Part shown: positions 1-9,135 of the stretch, piece by piece | Numbering within the stretch: the stretch's first letter is position 1 | Layout: each line of letters begins with the position of its first letter | Source: Flavobacterium sp. | GTDB taxonomy: Bacteria; Bacteroidota; Bacteroidia; Flavobacteriales; Flavobacteriaceae | NCBI GenBank assembly: GCA_016721735.1 | Contig: JADKHM010000019.1 | Coordinates: forward strand, 248,001-312,000 | Direction of reading: 5' to 3' | DNA: 64,000 nucleotides | Made by a program: the position numbers and the translations under genes | Notes under the pieces: generated by a model | What the model was told of the DNA's origin: nothing | The model's input: only the letters and a program-made list of their open reading frames with translations | The model's database searches: none

Positions 1-1117
1 AATAATTGGTCACTTCCCAATTGCCTTTGGTCACTTGGTTTTTCAACTTTCCAGTGTTGTCATAAAGATAAATATGGTTGAATCCGTCCCTTTCGCTGGT
101 CCAAATAAAACTATTGTCTTTCAAGAAGGTAAGGTTGTCCGTCACATCAATATACGCTTTGTCTTTTTCGTTTAATGCCACTTTGCTTGCCGCCGTTGTT
201 CCGTCAATAAACAACAAATCTAAATTGTCTTGGTGGCGATTCAACACCTGGGCACACAAAACATTGGCATCATTCGTCCATTTCATTCTAGCGATATAAA
301 AATCAGAGTAATTGCTTAGGTTGACATCCTTTTTGGAAGCTGTAGCTACATCATAAATGTGCAACGAAACCTCAGAATTTTTTTCTCCAGCCTTCGGATA
401 TTTGAAAGTTTCTATCGTTGGATATAAATCTTTGTGAAAAACCGACATCGAAAACTCTGGCACTTGACTTTCATCAAATCGTATATACGCAATTTTTTTG
501 CTGTCTTTACTCCAATCAAACGCTCTTACAAAGGCAAATTCTTCTTCGTAAACCCAGTCCGTAATTCCGTTGATAATGGAATTTTTCTTTCCGTCAGTGG
601 TTATTGCAGTTGATTTCTTGGCCGAGATATCATAAACAAAAAGATTGTTTTCTTTCGCATAAGCGATCTTTTTTCCATCTGGAGAAAAAGCAGGTTCTTG
701 CACTTGAAATTCGAAAAGTTTAGTCAATTCTTTCGATACAGTATTGTATAAAAAATAATCTGCCGTAAAAGAATGGCGAAAAATCTGATTCGAATTTGAA
801 GCAATTAAAATCATCTTCTCATCGGAGCTGAAACTGTAGCTATCTATTCCATCCGCCAACTCCTTATGATTTTTCGTGTCAATCAACGTGGCTACTTTGT
901 TTAAAGTCGCAAAATCATATAAATCAATTTGCATCGTTCGAGAGGCACGATCAAAATTCAGAACTGTATATTGATTGGTATTCTTTAACGATTGTAATTC
1001 ATCCATTCCTTTGGCACGGAATGCGCCAGTATAAATATCTTCGACGATAATTTTTTGTTGAGCTACTGCAGCAACGCAGATGAAAAGGAAAAAGGCAAGA
1101 AGTTGGTTTGATTTCAT
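1..1117 (-). CDS. Dipeptidyl peptidase IV (S9 family), N-terminal part
   Basis: This is the first 372 residues or so of an exported serine peptidase that removes N-terminal dipeptides; the gene runs off the left edge, so the catalytic hydrolase domain is not in the window. I translated it on the minus strand from ATG at 1117. It opens with a signal peptide (MKSNQLLAFFLFICVAAVAQ) followed by a repeated beta-propeller pattern (FSPDGKKIAYA, FDWSKDSKKIAYIRF). The motif DWVYEEEFA carries the Glu-Glu pair that binds the substrate N-terminus in the DPP IV family. It is divergent from mvaA. The family call is secure from the propeller and the Glu motif; the partial length prevents checking Ser-Asp-His. 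Confidence 0.88.
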   Translation of the reverse strand, partial: MKSNQLLAFFLFICVAAVAQQKIIVEDIYTGAFRAKGMDELQSLKNTNQYTVLNFDRASRTMQIDLYDFATLNKVATLIDTKNHKELADGIDSYSFSSDEKMILIASNSNQIFRHSFTADYFLYNTVSKELTKLFEFQVQEPAFSPDGKKIAYAKENNLFVYDISAKKSTAITTDGKKNSIINGITDWVYEEEFAFVRAFDWSKDSKKIAYIRFDESQVPEFSMSVFHKDLYPTIETFKYPKAGEKNSEVSLHIYDVATASKKDVNLSNYSDFYIARMKWTNDANVLCAQVLNRHQDNLDLLFIDGTTAASKVALNEKDKAYIDVTDNLTFLKDNSFIWTSERDGFNHIYLYDNTGKLKNQVTKGNWEVTNY

Positions 1118-1293
1118 AAATAAAATAGCAAATTAGAACTGTCAATTTTAGTGAAAAAATTACAATTAACGGCATTTTTTTCTGTTAAATGCAAAATACC
1201 ATACCAAACAAGCACCGTCAAAGTCGATAAATTTCTAGTAAATAATTTAATGAAACTGTATCTTTACAACCGACAGAACCAAATAACCAATGT

Positions 1294-2616
1294 ATGCAAA
1301 ACGCCGTTTCGGGTTTCTCCAAATTATCTAAGGAAGAAAAAATCAATTGGATTGCCAATCGCTATTTTTCGACACCATCAGCGGCAATCACTTTGCTAAA
1401 AAACTATTGGAATGCAGACGCCAATGTTCAAAAACTGCATGACGATTTCATTGAAAACACCATCACCAATTTCTATTTGCCTTTAGGAGTTGCGCCAAAC
1501 TTTATCATCAACGGCAAAGAAGTGACGATTCCTATGGCCATCGAAGAAAGTTCTGTAGTCGCTGCCGCTGCTAAATCGGCTAAGTTCTGGTCTACGCGAG
1601 GCGGATTTAAAGCCACTGTTCTCAACACCGAAAAAATTGGTCAAGTTCATTTTATATATACTGGCGATTCAAACAAATTAGAGCAATTCTTTGCTCATGT
1701 AAAACCACAATTATTTTCCGATACCGAAACTATTACTAAAAATATGCGGCAACGCGGTGGCGGCATTCTCAACATTGAACTCAGAAATCTAACCGATAAG
1801 TTGCCCGGCTATTTCCAATTGCACACTACTTTTGATACCCAAGATTCGATGGGCGCCAATTTTATCAATTCCTGTTTAGAGCAATTTGCAAAAACCTTCA
1901 AGCAAGAAGCACTTCAATTTGACACCTTTTCCGATACCGAAAAAAATATCGAAATCGTCATGAGCATCTTGTCGAATTACGTTCCGAATTGCGTTGTCAG
2001 AGCCGAAGTTTCTTGCAAAGTCGAGGAATTAGCGGAGAAAAAAATCGAAAATCCACAAGAATTTGCAGAAAAATTTGTTCGTGCCATTCAAATTGCACAA
2101 GTAGAACCTTTTCGAGCAGTCACTCATAACAAAGGCATTATGAACGGCATTGACGCGGTTGTACTTGCCACAGGAAACGACTTTCGCGCCGTAGAAGCGG
2201 GAATTCACGCATATGCCGCTAGAGACGGACAATACCGAAGTCTTTCCTCGGCCAAAATCGAAAACGGTATTTTCAGTTTTTGGATAGAAATCCCGTTAGC
2301 ATTAGGTACCGTTGGCGGATTAACCTCTTTGCATCCGCTGGTGAAATTCTCGCTAACGATGCTAGAAAATCCGTCAGCGAAAGAACTTATGCAAATTGTA
2401 GCAGTTGCAGGTTTGGCGCAGAATTTTGCTGCTTTGAGATCGTTAACGACTACAGGAATTCAAGAAGGTCACATGAAAATGCATTTGAATAACATCTTAA
2501 ATCAGTTTCATGCAACCGTCGAAGAACGACAAATTATTAAGAATCAATTTAAGGATCAGGTCGTATCACATTCGGCAGTAGTTGATTTTATTGCGCATTT
2601 GAGGCGCGGTAATTAG
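1294..2616 (+). CDS. mvaA: Hydroxymethylglutaryl-CoA reductase, class II
   Basis: Catalyses the interconversion of HMG-CoA and mevalonate; in flavobacteria this enzyme serves the mevalonate route to isoprenoids such as menaquinone and carotenoids. The 440-residue length fits class II reductases. Visible motifs are PMAIEESSVVAAAA near residue 83, DSMGANF near 185 (HMG-CoA-binding region), the dinucleotide-binding stretch NKGIMNGIDAVVLATGND near 275, and GIQEGHMKMH near 388 with the catalytic His. ATG 1294 was chosen; a poor promoter-like TATCTTTA lies at 1259-1266. The functional partner, a GHMP kinase, lies 1.9 kb downstream rather than immediately adjacent because a broken gene is interposed. 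Confidence 0.93.
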   Translation: MQNAVSGFSKLSKEEKINWIANRYFSTPSAAITLLKNYWNADANVQKLHDDFIENTITNFYLPLGVAPNFIINGKEVTIPMAIEESSVVAAAAKSAKFWSTRGGFKATVLNTEKIGQVHFIYTGDSNKLEQFFAHVKPQLFSDTETITKNMRQRGGGILNIELRNLTDKLPGYFQLHTTFDTQDSMGANFINSCLEQFAKTFKQEALQFDTFSDTEKNIEIVMSILSNYVPNCVVRAEVSCKVEELAEKKIENPQEFAEKFVRAIQIAQVEPFRAVTHNKGIMNGIDAVVLATGNDFRAVEAGIHAYAARDGQYRSLSSAKIENGIFSFWIEIPLALGTVGGLTSLHPLVKFSLTMLENPSAKELMQIVAVAGLAQNFAALRSLTTTGIQEGHMKMHLNNILNQFHATVEERQIIKNQFKDQVVSHSAVVDFIAHLRRGN

Positions 2617-2708
2617 TTTGCCGCCACATATTGAATTTTGACCCATTTTTTTATTAATTTCATCCATTCAAAAGCATCAAGCTATTTCGTTTTTTGCATC
2701 AATAACTT

Positions 2709-4157
2709 ATGAGAACAATCATACTATTCCTTTTTTTTCATTGATTGTTCATGGACAGACTATTAATGACTCTATTGGTTTGAGATCTTCCAACTCGATT
2801 AGAATGCGTAATCAATTGACAAATCCGAATAGGAATTATACTTTTTGTGATGATGATTTAGATGGATTATTGCCTTTTGACATCGCCCAAATTAAACAGG
2901 ATATTTTGACCGAAAATTCCTCTCAAATAGGCTCTCAAAGCGGCATTTATATTTGTACCAGTTACGGTAATATTTATTTAGTGGATAACGTAGATACTTC
3001 CCCTCAAATTAATTTTGTTTGCCAGGCAAATTTTGGTGCAATAACAGATATCGCTACTGATTTAAACAACGACATATTTGTTACAGCTGGAACTTGGATC
3101 CGTAAAGTAAATAACTCAACTTGCCAAACACTTGCAACATATAATTATAGCATTCTTTCCGGAAATATTACTTCTTTGTCTTTCGACACCAGTAATAATA
3201 TGTATTTTGGAGGATATGACTCAGCCGTACATCGTTCAAGCGGTGATTATTCTGTGCCAATTTGGCTTTGTTCTGGTTACGCCGCTGGTGATTTTGTGAT
3301 TTGTCGTGGGAAAATGTATATTGCATGGAACCTTAACATTAATAGTAATTGTAGATTGTATGAAGTGACAATAGATTCAAATAATAATTATGTTTCACAT
3401 GTCGATTTAGGCGGATTACCAAATCCAACATATGGACTGGCAAGTGAGTTAGGAAAACTTTATGGCGTCAATCCGTATTACCTCTATGAAATTAGCTTAG
3501 ACCCCTTAACTTTTAGTACCGTATTACAAAATACAAGTTCTGAAGATTGGTACGGTTCAGCGGGGAAAAATGAAGGTGTACTTTTCTCTGTTTCAGCTTT
3601 CGAAACGCTTTCAAATGCCCAAAACGATCTAAACCCACTATCAAGTCCATGGAGCAACACAGTTCCAGGAGGCCAAACGATATATGTTGTTATTAAAAAC
3701 CTGACTACGAACCAAACACAAATAATACCTGTTGATTTGATTGTAAATCTTCCTCCTACTTATGTTATTCCACAGCCAGTAATTCATTGTTCTAATGAAA
3801 CTAACGCAGCACTTTTTGATTTAAGATCAACCGAAAACTTAATCATTGGAAATCAGCCAAATCTTGTGGTTTCGTATCATATTACGATGATTGACGCACA
3901 AAACAATAGTAACCCATTGCCCAATCAGTACACATTAGTTGGAAGGGGGAGGTGTCGGTTTCACAGTTACGGGGTGTTCTAGCTATTTTACTTTTGAGAT
4001 TATGGTTAAGCAAAGTCCCACGTTTACACAACCGAATGCACTAGTTTCTTGCACTAATTCAAATCAAATTTATAGCGAAGTTGCACTAGAAATCAGCATG
4101 TTTCTTAACGTTGATCCATTAATACTGTTGCATTTTCATTCAAATCATGCGTCTTAG
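2709..4157 (+). pseudogene. Decayed secreted T9SS-like protein with two frameshifts
   Basis: Remnant of an exported protein. ATG 2709 starts a signal peptide (MRTIILFLFF) that hits a stop after 11 codons. Adding one T in the T-run at 2731-2738 joins it to SLIVHGQTINDS and a long frame to 3982. A second shift in the G-rich tract at about 3940-3950 moves to the frame ending at 4157 (LVEGGGVGFTVTG). The text contains the CDDDLDGLLPFD and ALFDL patterns found in Bacteroidota cell-surface proteins secreted by the type IX system, but I find no C-terminal sorting domain. After about 4080 the frame becomes unconvincing. It sits between two mevalonate-pathway genes on the same strand. Function unknown. 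Confidence 0.7.
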
Positions 4158-4497
4158 TACGAATCCATTGCCCCTTATTACCTTGTCAAGTTTCTTGTCG
4201 TCCAAACTAGTTGTTCGCGGTAGCTTGTGCTTAATGGACTCAGAGGGTGTGTGGTGAAGTTAAGGTAGGGGGGGCTTTAAATAACGGCTCCTCTTCTTCG
4301 GTCTAAAAAGAGGAGGCCATTTACTTTAAAGCGTTAAATTGCTATTTCACTGGATTACATTTTACATGAACAAATTAAAAAGTTAGAACCTCATAAGAAG
4401 TTAGTAATTGAAAGCTCAGGTAAGACAATCAATGTCATTCGTCTAGTTCTAAAATATGACAACAGCAAATTTGGCGCATTTGCATTATTAAAACAAA
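4158..4497 (+). other. Degenerate intergenic stretch before the GHMP kinase
   Basis: No intact gene is visible in these 340 bases. An imperfect hairpin is at 4286-4318. An open frame over about 4340-4500 reads KKLVIESSGKTINVIR and LKYDNSKFGAFALLKQIEKK, which looks protein-like and may be the tail of a deleted gene, but I cannot place it in a family. The segment probably represents debris of the same insertion or deletion that created the upstream pseudogene. Confidence 0.45.
4286..4318 (+). repeat. Imperfect inverted repeat (hairpin)
   Basis: GGCTCCTCTT at 4286-4295 pairs with AAGAGGAGGCC at 4308-4318 (10 bp with one bulged G). It is not followed by a T-run, so an intrinsic terminator is not well supported. 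Confidence 0.4.
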
Positions 4498-5409
4498 TTG
4501 AAAAAAAACTTCTACAGCAACGGAAAATTACTCCTCACCGGCGAATATCTCGTTTTGGATGGCGCGAAAGCGTTGGCGTTGCCTACCAAATTTGGACAAG
4601 ACTTAACGGTTGAACCTGGTGCTAATCAAGAAATTGTATGGACCAGTTTCGACTATGACCACGACATTTGGTTTGCCTCTACCTTTTCCTTTCAAGACAT
4701 AAAAGAAAAAGTTTACTTCGAAAACCAACCCGAGAAAAACACACTCATTAGCATGCTACACGAAGCTTTCTTGTTGCATCCAGATTACCTAAACCAATTT
4801 GACGGATATCACATCGAAACGCAACTCGGATTTCCAAGAAAATGGGGCTTAGGAACATCATCTACGCTAATTAACAATATTGCACAATGGTTGCAAATTG
4901 ATGCTTTTACGCTGCTTAAAAACAGCTTTGGCGGCAGCGGTTATGATATTGCGTGCGCTCAAAATGACACTGCAATAGTATATCGACTTCTTGATGGACA
5001 ACCAACTGTAGAAAAGATCTCCTTTGAGCCACAATGTGTTTCCAATTTATATTTTGTCTATCTCAATCAAAAACAAAGTAGTAAATCAGCCATTGCCTCT
5101 TATTATGCCAAGTCAAATCGCGTCGAAGAACTCATTCCTTATTTTGATTCAATTACCGATGACCTACTTCAAGAAAATGATTTTATCAATTTTAGTCTGC
5201 TGCTAAAGAAACACGAGACCAAAATGAGTGAAGTATTGTCATTGACCACAATTCAAGAGCAACTATTTTCTGATTTCAATGGAACCATAAAAAGCCTTGG
5301 GGCTTGGGGAGGCGATTTTGTTTTGGTTATTGCCGCTGAAAATCCAACGGCCTACTTCAAAGAAAAAGGTTTCGAAACTATACTTCCTTATTCAGAAATG
5401 ATATTATAA
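4498..5409 (+). CDS. GYDIA family GHMP kinase (mevalonate pathway)
   Basis: A 303-residue small-molecule kinase of the GHMP superfamily, usually encoded beside HMG-CoA reductase in flavobacteria and so probably phosphorylating a mevalonate-pathway intermediate; the exact substrate is inferred. It has the N-terminal pattern SNGKLLLTGEYLVLDGAKAL, the glycine-rich ATP loop WGLGTSSTL near residue 115, and SGYDIACA, the signature that names the subfamily. The only in-frame start near the expected N-terminus is TTG 4498; no ATG precedes the conserved SNGKLLLTGEY. Upstream sequence is degenerate, so the native start and promoter may be damaged. It ends at a terminator shared with the convergent foldase gene. 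Confidence 0.85.
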   Translation: MKKNFYSNGKLLLTGEYLVLDGAKALALPTKFGQDLTVEPGANQEIVWTSFDYDHDIWFASTFSFQDIKEKVYFENQPEKNTLISMLHEAFLLHPDYLNQFDGYHIETQLGFPRKWGLGTSSTLINNIAQWLQIDAFTLLKNSFGGSGYDIACAQNDTAIVYRLLDGQPTVEKISFEPQCVSNLYFVYLNQKQSSKSAIASYYAKSNRVEELIPYFDSITDDLLQENDFINFSLLLKKHETKMSEVLSLTTIQEQLFSDFNGTIKSLGAWGGDFVLVIAAENPTAYFKEKGFETILPYSEMIL

Positions 5410-5439
5410 AAAAACCCGATTCTTTCAAATCGGGTTTTT
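5410..5439. terminator. Bidirectional intrinsic terminator
   Basis: Perfect 11-bp stem AAAAACCCGAT / ATCGGGTTTTT with an 8-base loop. It lies between the convergent GHMP kinase and PpiD-like genes and has A and T tracts suited to both strands. Confidence 0.88.
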
Positions 5440-5457
5440 CTTTATTTATGTTGAATA

Positions 5458-7554
5458 TTAGTAATTGAATTTACCTCTATTGTCTTCAATTTCTGCTTCT
5501 TCTTTCAAAGCTGGAATTACCCTTCCTGAGTAACCTTGCACTTGTCCTTTAACTTTTGCAACATAATCTTTGTGATCTTTCAAAGCAGGTGCTTTTGTGA
5601 TCACCGTTGGTTTTATTACGTAAACTCCAGCGTTTCCTTCAATTGGAGCAGAAACTTTGTTCAAGCCAATTGCAAATGCAGCTCCAACTACTTTTCTTTC
5701 AAAACCTGCATTTGGAATGTTTGCGTTTTCAACAGTCAAATCTATGGCTTGTTGCACGGCTACACCTGAAGCAGCAGCAATTGCTTGCATCGACGAACCT
5801 TTCATCTTCGCCATAATTTTCTCCGCTTTTTTCTTATTTTTCAAGATTGGCTCCACCATTGGTTTTGCATCTTCCACAGTCATTAATCCTTTTTCATTAA
5901 CTTTTTTCAATTTTGCGATCACGTTTCCAACATTTACTACTTCAAAACGTTTTACGTCACCAACATTAGTTTTTGAATCAAAAGCCCAACGAACGATTTG
6001 TCTTTGATTTCCAGCGGCTCCAAATTGCTCGTCCATCATTTTTACTTTCACTGATGGATTTACTGTAAGATTCGCAGCTTTTGCTACTTTTTCAAAGTCT
6101 TTTTCATTAGCGTCCATTTCAAACTTAACCGCTTTCGTATACAATTTATCCGTTGTTGCTTCAGATGGCTCAATTTTTTGAGCAATAGTTGCCAAACGAA
6201 TAGCGTCTTGCTTATCAGTTACATTAATAATATGGAATCCGAAATCTGTTTCTACCAAACCAATTTTACCCACTGGACTATTAAAAACGAAATCATTGAA
6301 TGGTTTCACCATTTGATTAGGTCCGAAGTATCCTAAATCTCCACCTTGTTGTGCAGAAGAATCATCCGAGTTGGTCATTGCCAAAATGAAGAAAGAAGAT
6401 GGATTAGCTAAAGCTTGAGCCAATAATTGTTCTGCTTTGGCTTTAGCTTGTTCTTTTGTTCTTTTTTCTTTCTTGTTCGGAACTTGTGTTCCTTCGTAGC
6501 TAATTAGAATGTGGCTTGCCTTTGCATTTGCACCAGCTTTTCTTCCAATTACTTTCGAAATACAATATAAATTTCCATTCATATATGGACCGAAAACTTC
6601 CCCTGCAGGCAAGGCAAACAATTGATCAGCAAACTGCGCAGGCAAATCTTTTTTAGCAACATAAGTTGAATCATAAGGAACGTCTGAATTCTCATTTACA
6701 AATTCAACCGGGTTTGCGGCTCCTCTGAAACCTGGCAAAGTATCGTTTACTCCTGTCGCTTGATTGTAAACCACACGTTGGTCTAACAATGCGTTCACAG
6801 TAGTTTTCACTTCATTTTCATCTTCTGGAGAAGCTTTGTCTTCAAGCATCACATATTCTACTTCACGACTTTCTTCTGCTTTATACTTTTTCTCGTTTTT
6901 CTTCATATACTCCGTGATCTCCGCGTCAGTAATTTTGACATCTTCATCCTTAATAGAGGTATACAATACTGCAACATAATCCATGTTTACCTTATTGGCC
7001 TCCATTTCATATTTTAATTTTCCTTCGGCATCTGTAGTGTACATTCCACCTTTTACTAAGGAGTTATAGATTTGATACTTCGCGTTCAATTCGGCATCTT
7101 TTTCTTTGTCCTTTACAAACTGCGCTTGCTCAGGATTCGATTTGAAGTATTCTTTAAATTTTGCTAAGTCAAAAGTTCCGTTTGTTTGAAACATTTGATT
7201 TTGCCCAATACTTTGGTCATTTTTAAATATTTCAAGAATATGTTTTTCACTTGCATGAATTCCCAATTTCTCAAATTCAGCAGTTACTAAAGCAATAGAA
7301 ACTTCCTGATCCCAAACACGGTTTACCGCTTGTGTAGAAGTCATTCCTTGTTGACCACTTTTTTCTAGGTTGCTCACTTTTATTCTAAAGTCTTCGAATA
7401 CTATGTCTTTACCGTTGACGGTTCCAACGTATTTTGAAGTTTCATTAAAACCACCTTTTCTATATAAATCTTGAACGATAAATGCTAATAATGAGAACCC
7501 AATAACGAGTATTAATAGTAATGATCGTTGTCTAATTTTTTGTAAAACTGCCAT
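5458..7554 (-). CDS. PpiD/SurA-like peptidylprolyl isomerase
   Basis: A membrane-anchored periplasmic foldase of 698 residues that should assist folding of exported and outer-membrane proteins by cis-trans isomerisation of prolyl bonds. One N-terminal membrane anchor is visible at about residues 12-30 (LLLILVIGFSLLAFIVQDLY), followed by a SurA_N-like chaperone region. A parvulin domain begins near residue 343 (KASHILISYEGT) and contains QGGDLGYFGPNQMV and FGFHIINVTD. A long C-terminal region follows. The layout and length match Bacteroidota PpiD-like proteins. It is last in the coaX-to-foldase group; 108 bp with an inverted repeat separate it from the CBS-domain gene upstream, so it may also have its own promoter. 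Confidence 0.9.
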   Translation of the reverse strand: MAVLQKIRQRSLLLILVIGFSLLAFIVQDLYRKGGFNETSKYVGTVNGKDIVFEDFRIKVSNLEKSGQQGMTSTQAVNRVWDQEVSIALVTAEFEKLGIHASEKHILEIFKNDQSIGQNQMFQTNGTFDLAKFKEYFKSNPEQAQFVKDKEKDAELNAKYQIYNSLVKGGMYTTDAEGKLKYEMEANKVNMDYVAVLYTSIKDEDVKITDAEITEYMKKNEKKYKAEESREVEYVMLEDKASPEDENEVKTTVNALLDQRVVYNQATGVNDTLPGFRGAANPVEFVNENSDVPYDSTYVAKKDLPAQFADQLFALPAGEVFGPYMNGNLYCISKVIGRKAGANAKASHILISYEGTQVPNKKEKRTKEQAKAKAEQLLAQALANPSSFFILAMTNSDDSSAQQGGDLGYFGPNQMVKPFNDFVFNSPVGKIGLVETDFGFHIINVTDKQDAIRLATIAQKIEPSEATTDKLYTKAVKFEMDANEKDFEKVAKAANLTVNPSVKVKMMDEQFGAAGNQRQIVRWAFDSKTNVGDVKRFEVVNVGNVIAKLKKVNEKGLMTVEDAKPMVEPILKNKKKAEKIMAKMKGSSMQAIAAASGVAVQQAIDLTVENANIPNAGFERKVVGAAFAIGLNKVSAPIEGNAGVYVIKPTVITKAPALKDHKDYVAKVKGQVQGYSGRVIPALKEEAEIEDNRGKFNY

Positions 7555-7607
7555 TTTGTATAGTGTTAATTTTTAATTCAGTTTGCGAAAATACAATTAT
7601 CTATTTA

Positions 7608-7629
7608 ATAACCATAGCTGTATGGTTAT
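7608..7629. repeat. Perfect 9-bp inverted repeat between CBS-protein and foldase genes
   Basis: ATAACCATA at 7608-7616 and TATGGTTAT at 7621-7629 are separated by GCTG. No clear T-run follows on the minus strand. It could be an operator for the foldase gene or a weak RNA hairpin at the end of the upstream transcript. Confidence 0.5.
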
Positions 7630-7662
7630 ATTTTGCAAGATTTTTTCTTTTTTTTGAATTTT

Positions 7663-8922
7663 CTATTCGAGGATATTCATTTTTACCACTTCGATCTTCT
7701 TATTTGTGGCTTCTTCAATCGTAAAACGAATTTTTTCGATGGTAATTTGGTCCCCTTGAGATGGGATTTCTGTGGTGTGATTTACAATATATCCGCCCAA
7801 AGTTCCATACGAATCACTTTCAGGAATTTGTAACTTATAGGTTTGATTCAGATATTCAACATCCAATCGAGCGGAAAATAGGTAAACGTCATCTTCGAGT
7901 TTTTTCTCCATCAATTCTTCTATGGAATCATGCTCATCTTCAATTTCACCAAAAAGTTCCTCCACAATATCTTCAACCGTAATCATGCCTGACGTCCCGC
8001 CATATTCATCCAAAACAATCGCGATGCTTTTTCTTTTCTTGGTGAGGATTTCTAAAACATCTTTGATAAAAATGGTTTCGGGTATAAACTCAATTGGAAT
8101 CAAAACCGACTTGATGCTGCGTGGTTTTTTGAAAAGCTCAAACGAATGAACGTAACCTAAGATATCGTCCAACGAATTTTGATACACTAGTATTTTAGAA
8201 TAGCCAGTTTCAATAAATTTATTCTTTAGCGTTGTAACAGAATCGTGAATTTCAACGGCTGAGATTTCGGTTCGTGGCGTCATAATATCTCGAGCCTTAA
8301 CACCCGAAAACTCTAAGGCGTTTTGAAAAATCTGAATTTCAGAATCCATATTTTCGTGATCTTCTATTGTACTCATTTGTTCCGTAATGTAATTCCCCAG
8401 TTCGACTTTACTGAAAAATAAAGGCACATAATCGCCTTCTGTTTTGAAGAATCGTTTCAAGATAAAATCGGAAATCCAAAGAATAAAACTCGAAATAAAG
8501 TAAAAAAGCAGGTAAAAGAAATAAGCAGGAAGCGCAAAAAACTTGATAAAGGAATTCGCATAGATTTGAAAAAACACTTTTGGAATAAACTCGCTAGTGA
8601 TTAAAACGATGAGCGTTGAAAGCGATGTTTGAATTAATACGTTGGATAAATTGGTGAAATTAAATCCCATACTGGTGATCCAATTCATCAACAATTCTCC
8701 CATAAAGAAACCGTAAATCACGAGAACTATCGTGTTCCCAATGAGCATAGACGCAATAAACTGAGACGGTTTTTCGGTAAGTTTTGTTAGGATTTTGGAG
8801 AGGAAATTCTGTTGTTTTTTTTCAATTTCAAGATAGATTTTGTTAGACGAAACAAAAGCAATCTCCATTCCGGAAAAAAGTGCCGCTAGTATTAGACATA
8901 TAATGATAATACTAATTTCCAT
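7663..8922 (-). CDS. CNNM/HlyC-CorC family membrane protein with CBS domains
   Basis: A 419-residue inner-membrane protein of the family labelled hemolysin or CorC, generally linked to divalent-cation transport or efflux; the ligand cannot be read here. An N-terminal DUF21/CNNM membrane domain with about four hydrophobic segments covers residues 1-170. A CBS pair starts near 205 (VKARDIMTPRTEI) and includes IAIVLDEYGGTSGMITVED near 300. A CorC_HlyC domain occupies about 335-416. Bacteroidota also have a gliding-related relative, GldE; nothing in the neighbourhood supports that role. It begins 3 bp after the small membrane protein gene and is probably co-transcribed with lptC. Confidence 0.87.
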   Translation of the reverse strand: MEISIIIICLILAALFSGMEIAFVSSNKIYLEIEKKQQNFLSKILTKLTEKPSQFIASMLIGNTIVLVIYGFFMGELLMNWITSMGFNFTNLSNVLIQTSLSTLIVLITSEFIPKVFFQIYANSFIKFFALPAYFFYLLFYFISSFILWISDFILKRFFKTEGDYVPLFFSKVELGNYITEQMSTIEDHENMDSEIQIFQNALEFSGVKARDIMTPRTEISAVEIHDSVTTLKNKFIETGYSKILVYQNSLDDILGYVHSFELFKKPRSIKSVLIPIEFIPETIFIKDVLEILTKKRKSIAIVLDEYGGTSGMITVEDIVEELFGEIEDEHDSIEELMEKKLEDDVYLFSARLDVEYLNQTYKLQIPESDSYGTLGGYIVNHTTEIPSQGDQITIEKIRFTIEEATNKKIEVVKMNILE

Positions 8923-8925
8923 GGC

Positions 8926-9117
8926 TTAGGAGTTGTTGTTTCTATTCTCAAATTTCTTGGCAAAACTTCTCCTGAAAAAAAACATAAATAGAGAAACCGC
9001 GGCAATGATAGCAGACAACCATGGAGAATCTCCGGCGCTGAATTTTGAAAAAGCATCATAAACAAAAAACCCGCTAAAAACTAGGTAAACGTACTGTGTG
9101 TATTTTAGATAATTCAT
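8926..9117 (-). CDS. Small two-segment membrane protein, unknown function
   Basis: A 63-residue protein with two predicted membrane segments (YVYLVFSGFFVYDAF and WLSAIIAAVSLFMFFF) and a basic C-terminus (RRSFAKKFENRNNNS). I do not recognise a family. It is tightly placed between lptC (18 bp) and the CBS-domain gene (3 bp) on the same strand, which supports it being real and translated. Confidence 0.7.
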   Translation of the reverse strand: MNYLKYTQYVYLVFSGFFVYDAFSKFSAGDSPWLSAIIAAVSLFMFFFRRSFAKKFENRNNNS

Positions 9118-9135
9118 ATAGGTGAAATTTTATTC

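Noticed and set aside
1151..1399. Open frame overlapping the start of mvaA
   Set aside because: It overlaps the strongly supported mvaA in another frame and has no signal, motif or promoter of its own.
5536..6007. Plus-strand frames opposite the PpiD-like gene
   Set aside because: Shadow frames of a well-supported gene on the other strand.
7663..8922. GldE, a gliding-motility CBS protein
   Set aside because: No other gliding gene lies nearby and the neighbouring genes are lptC and a foldase; the general HlyC/CorC family name is safer.
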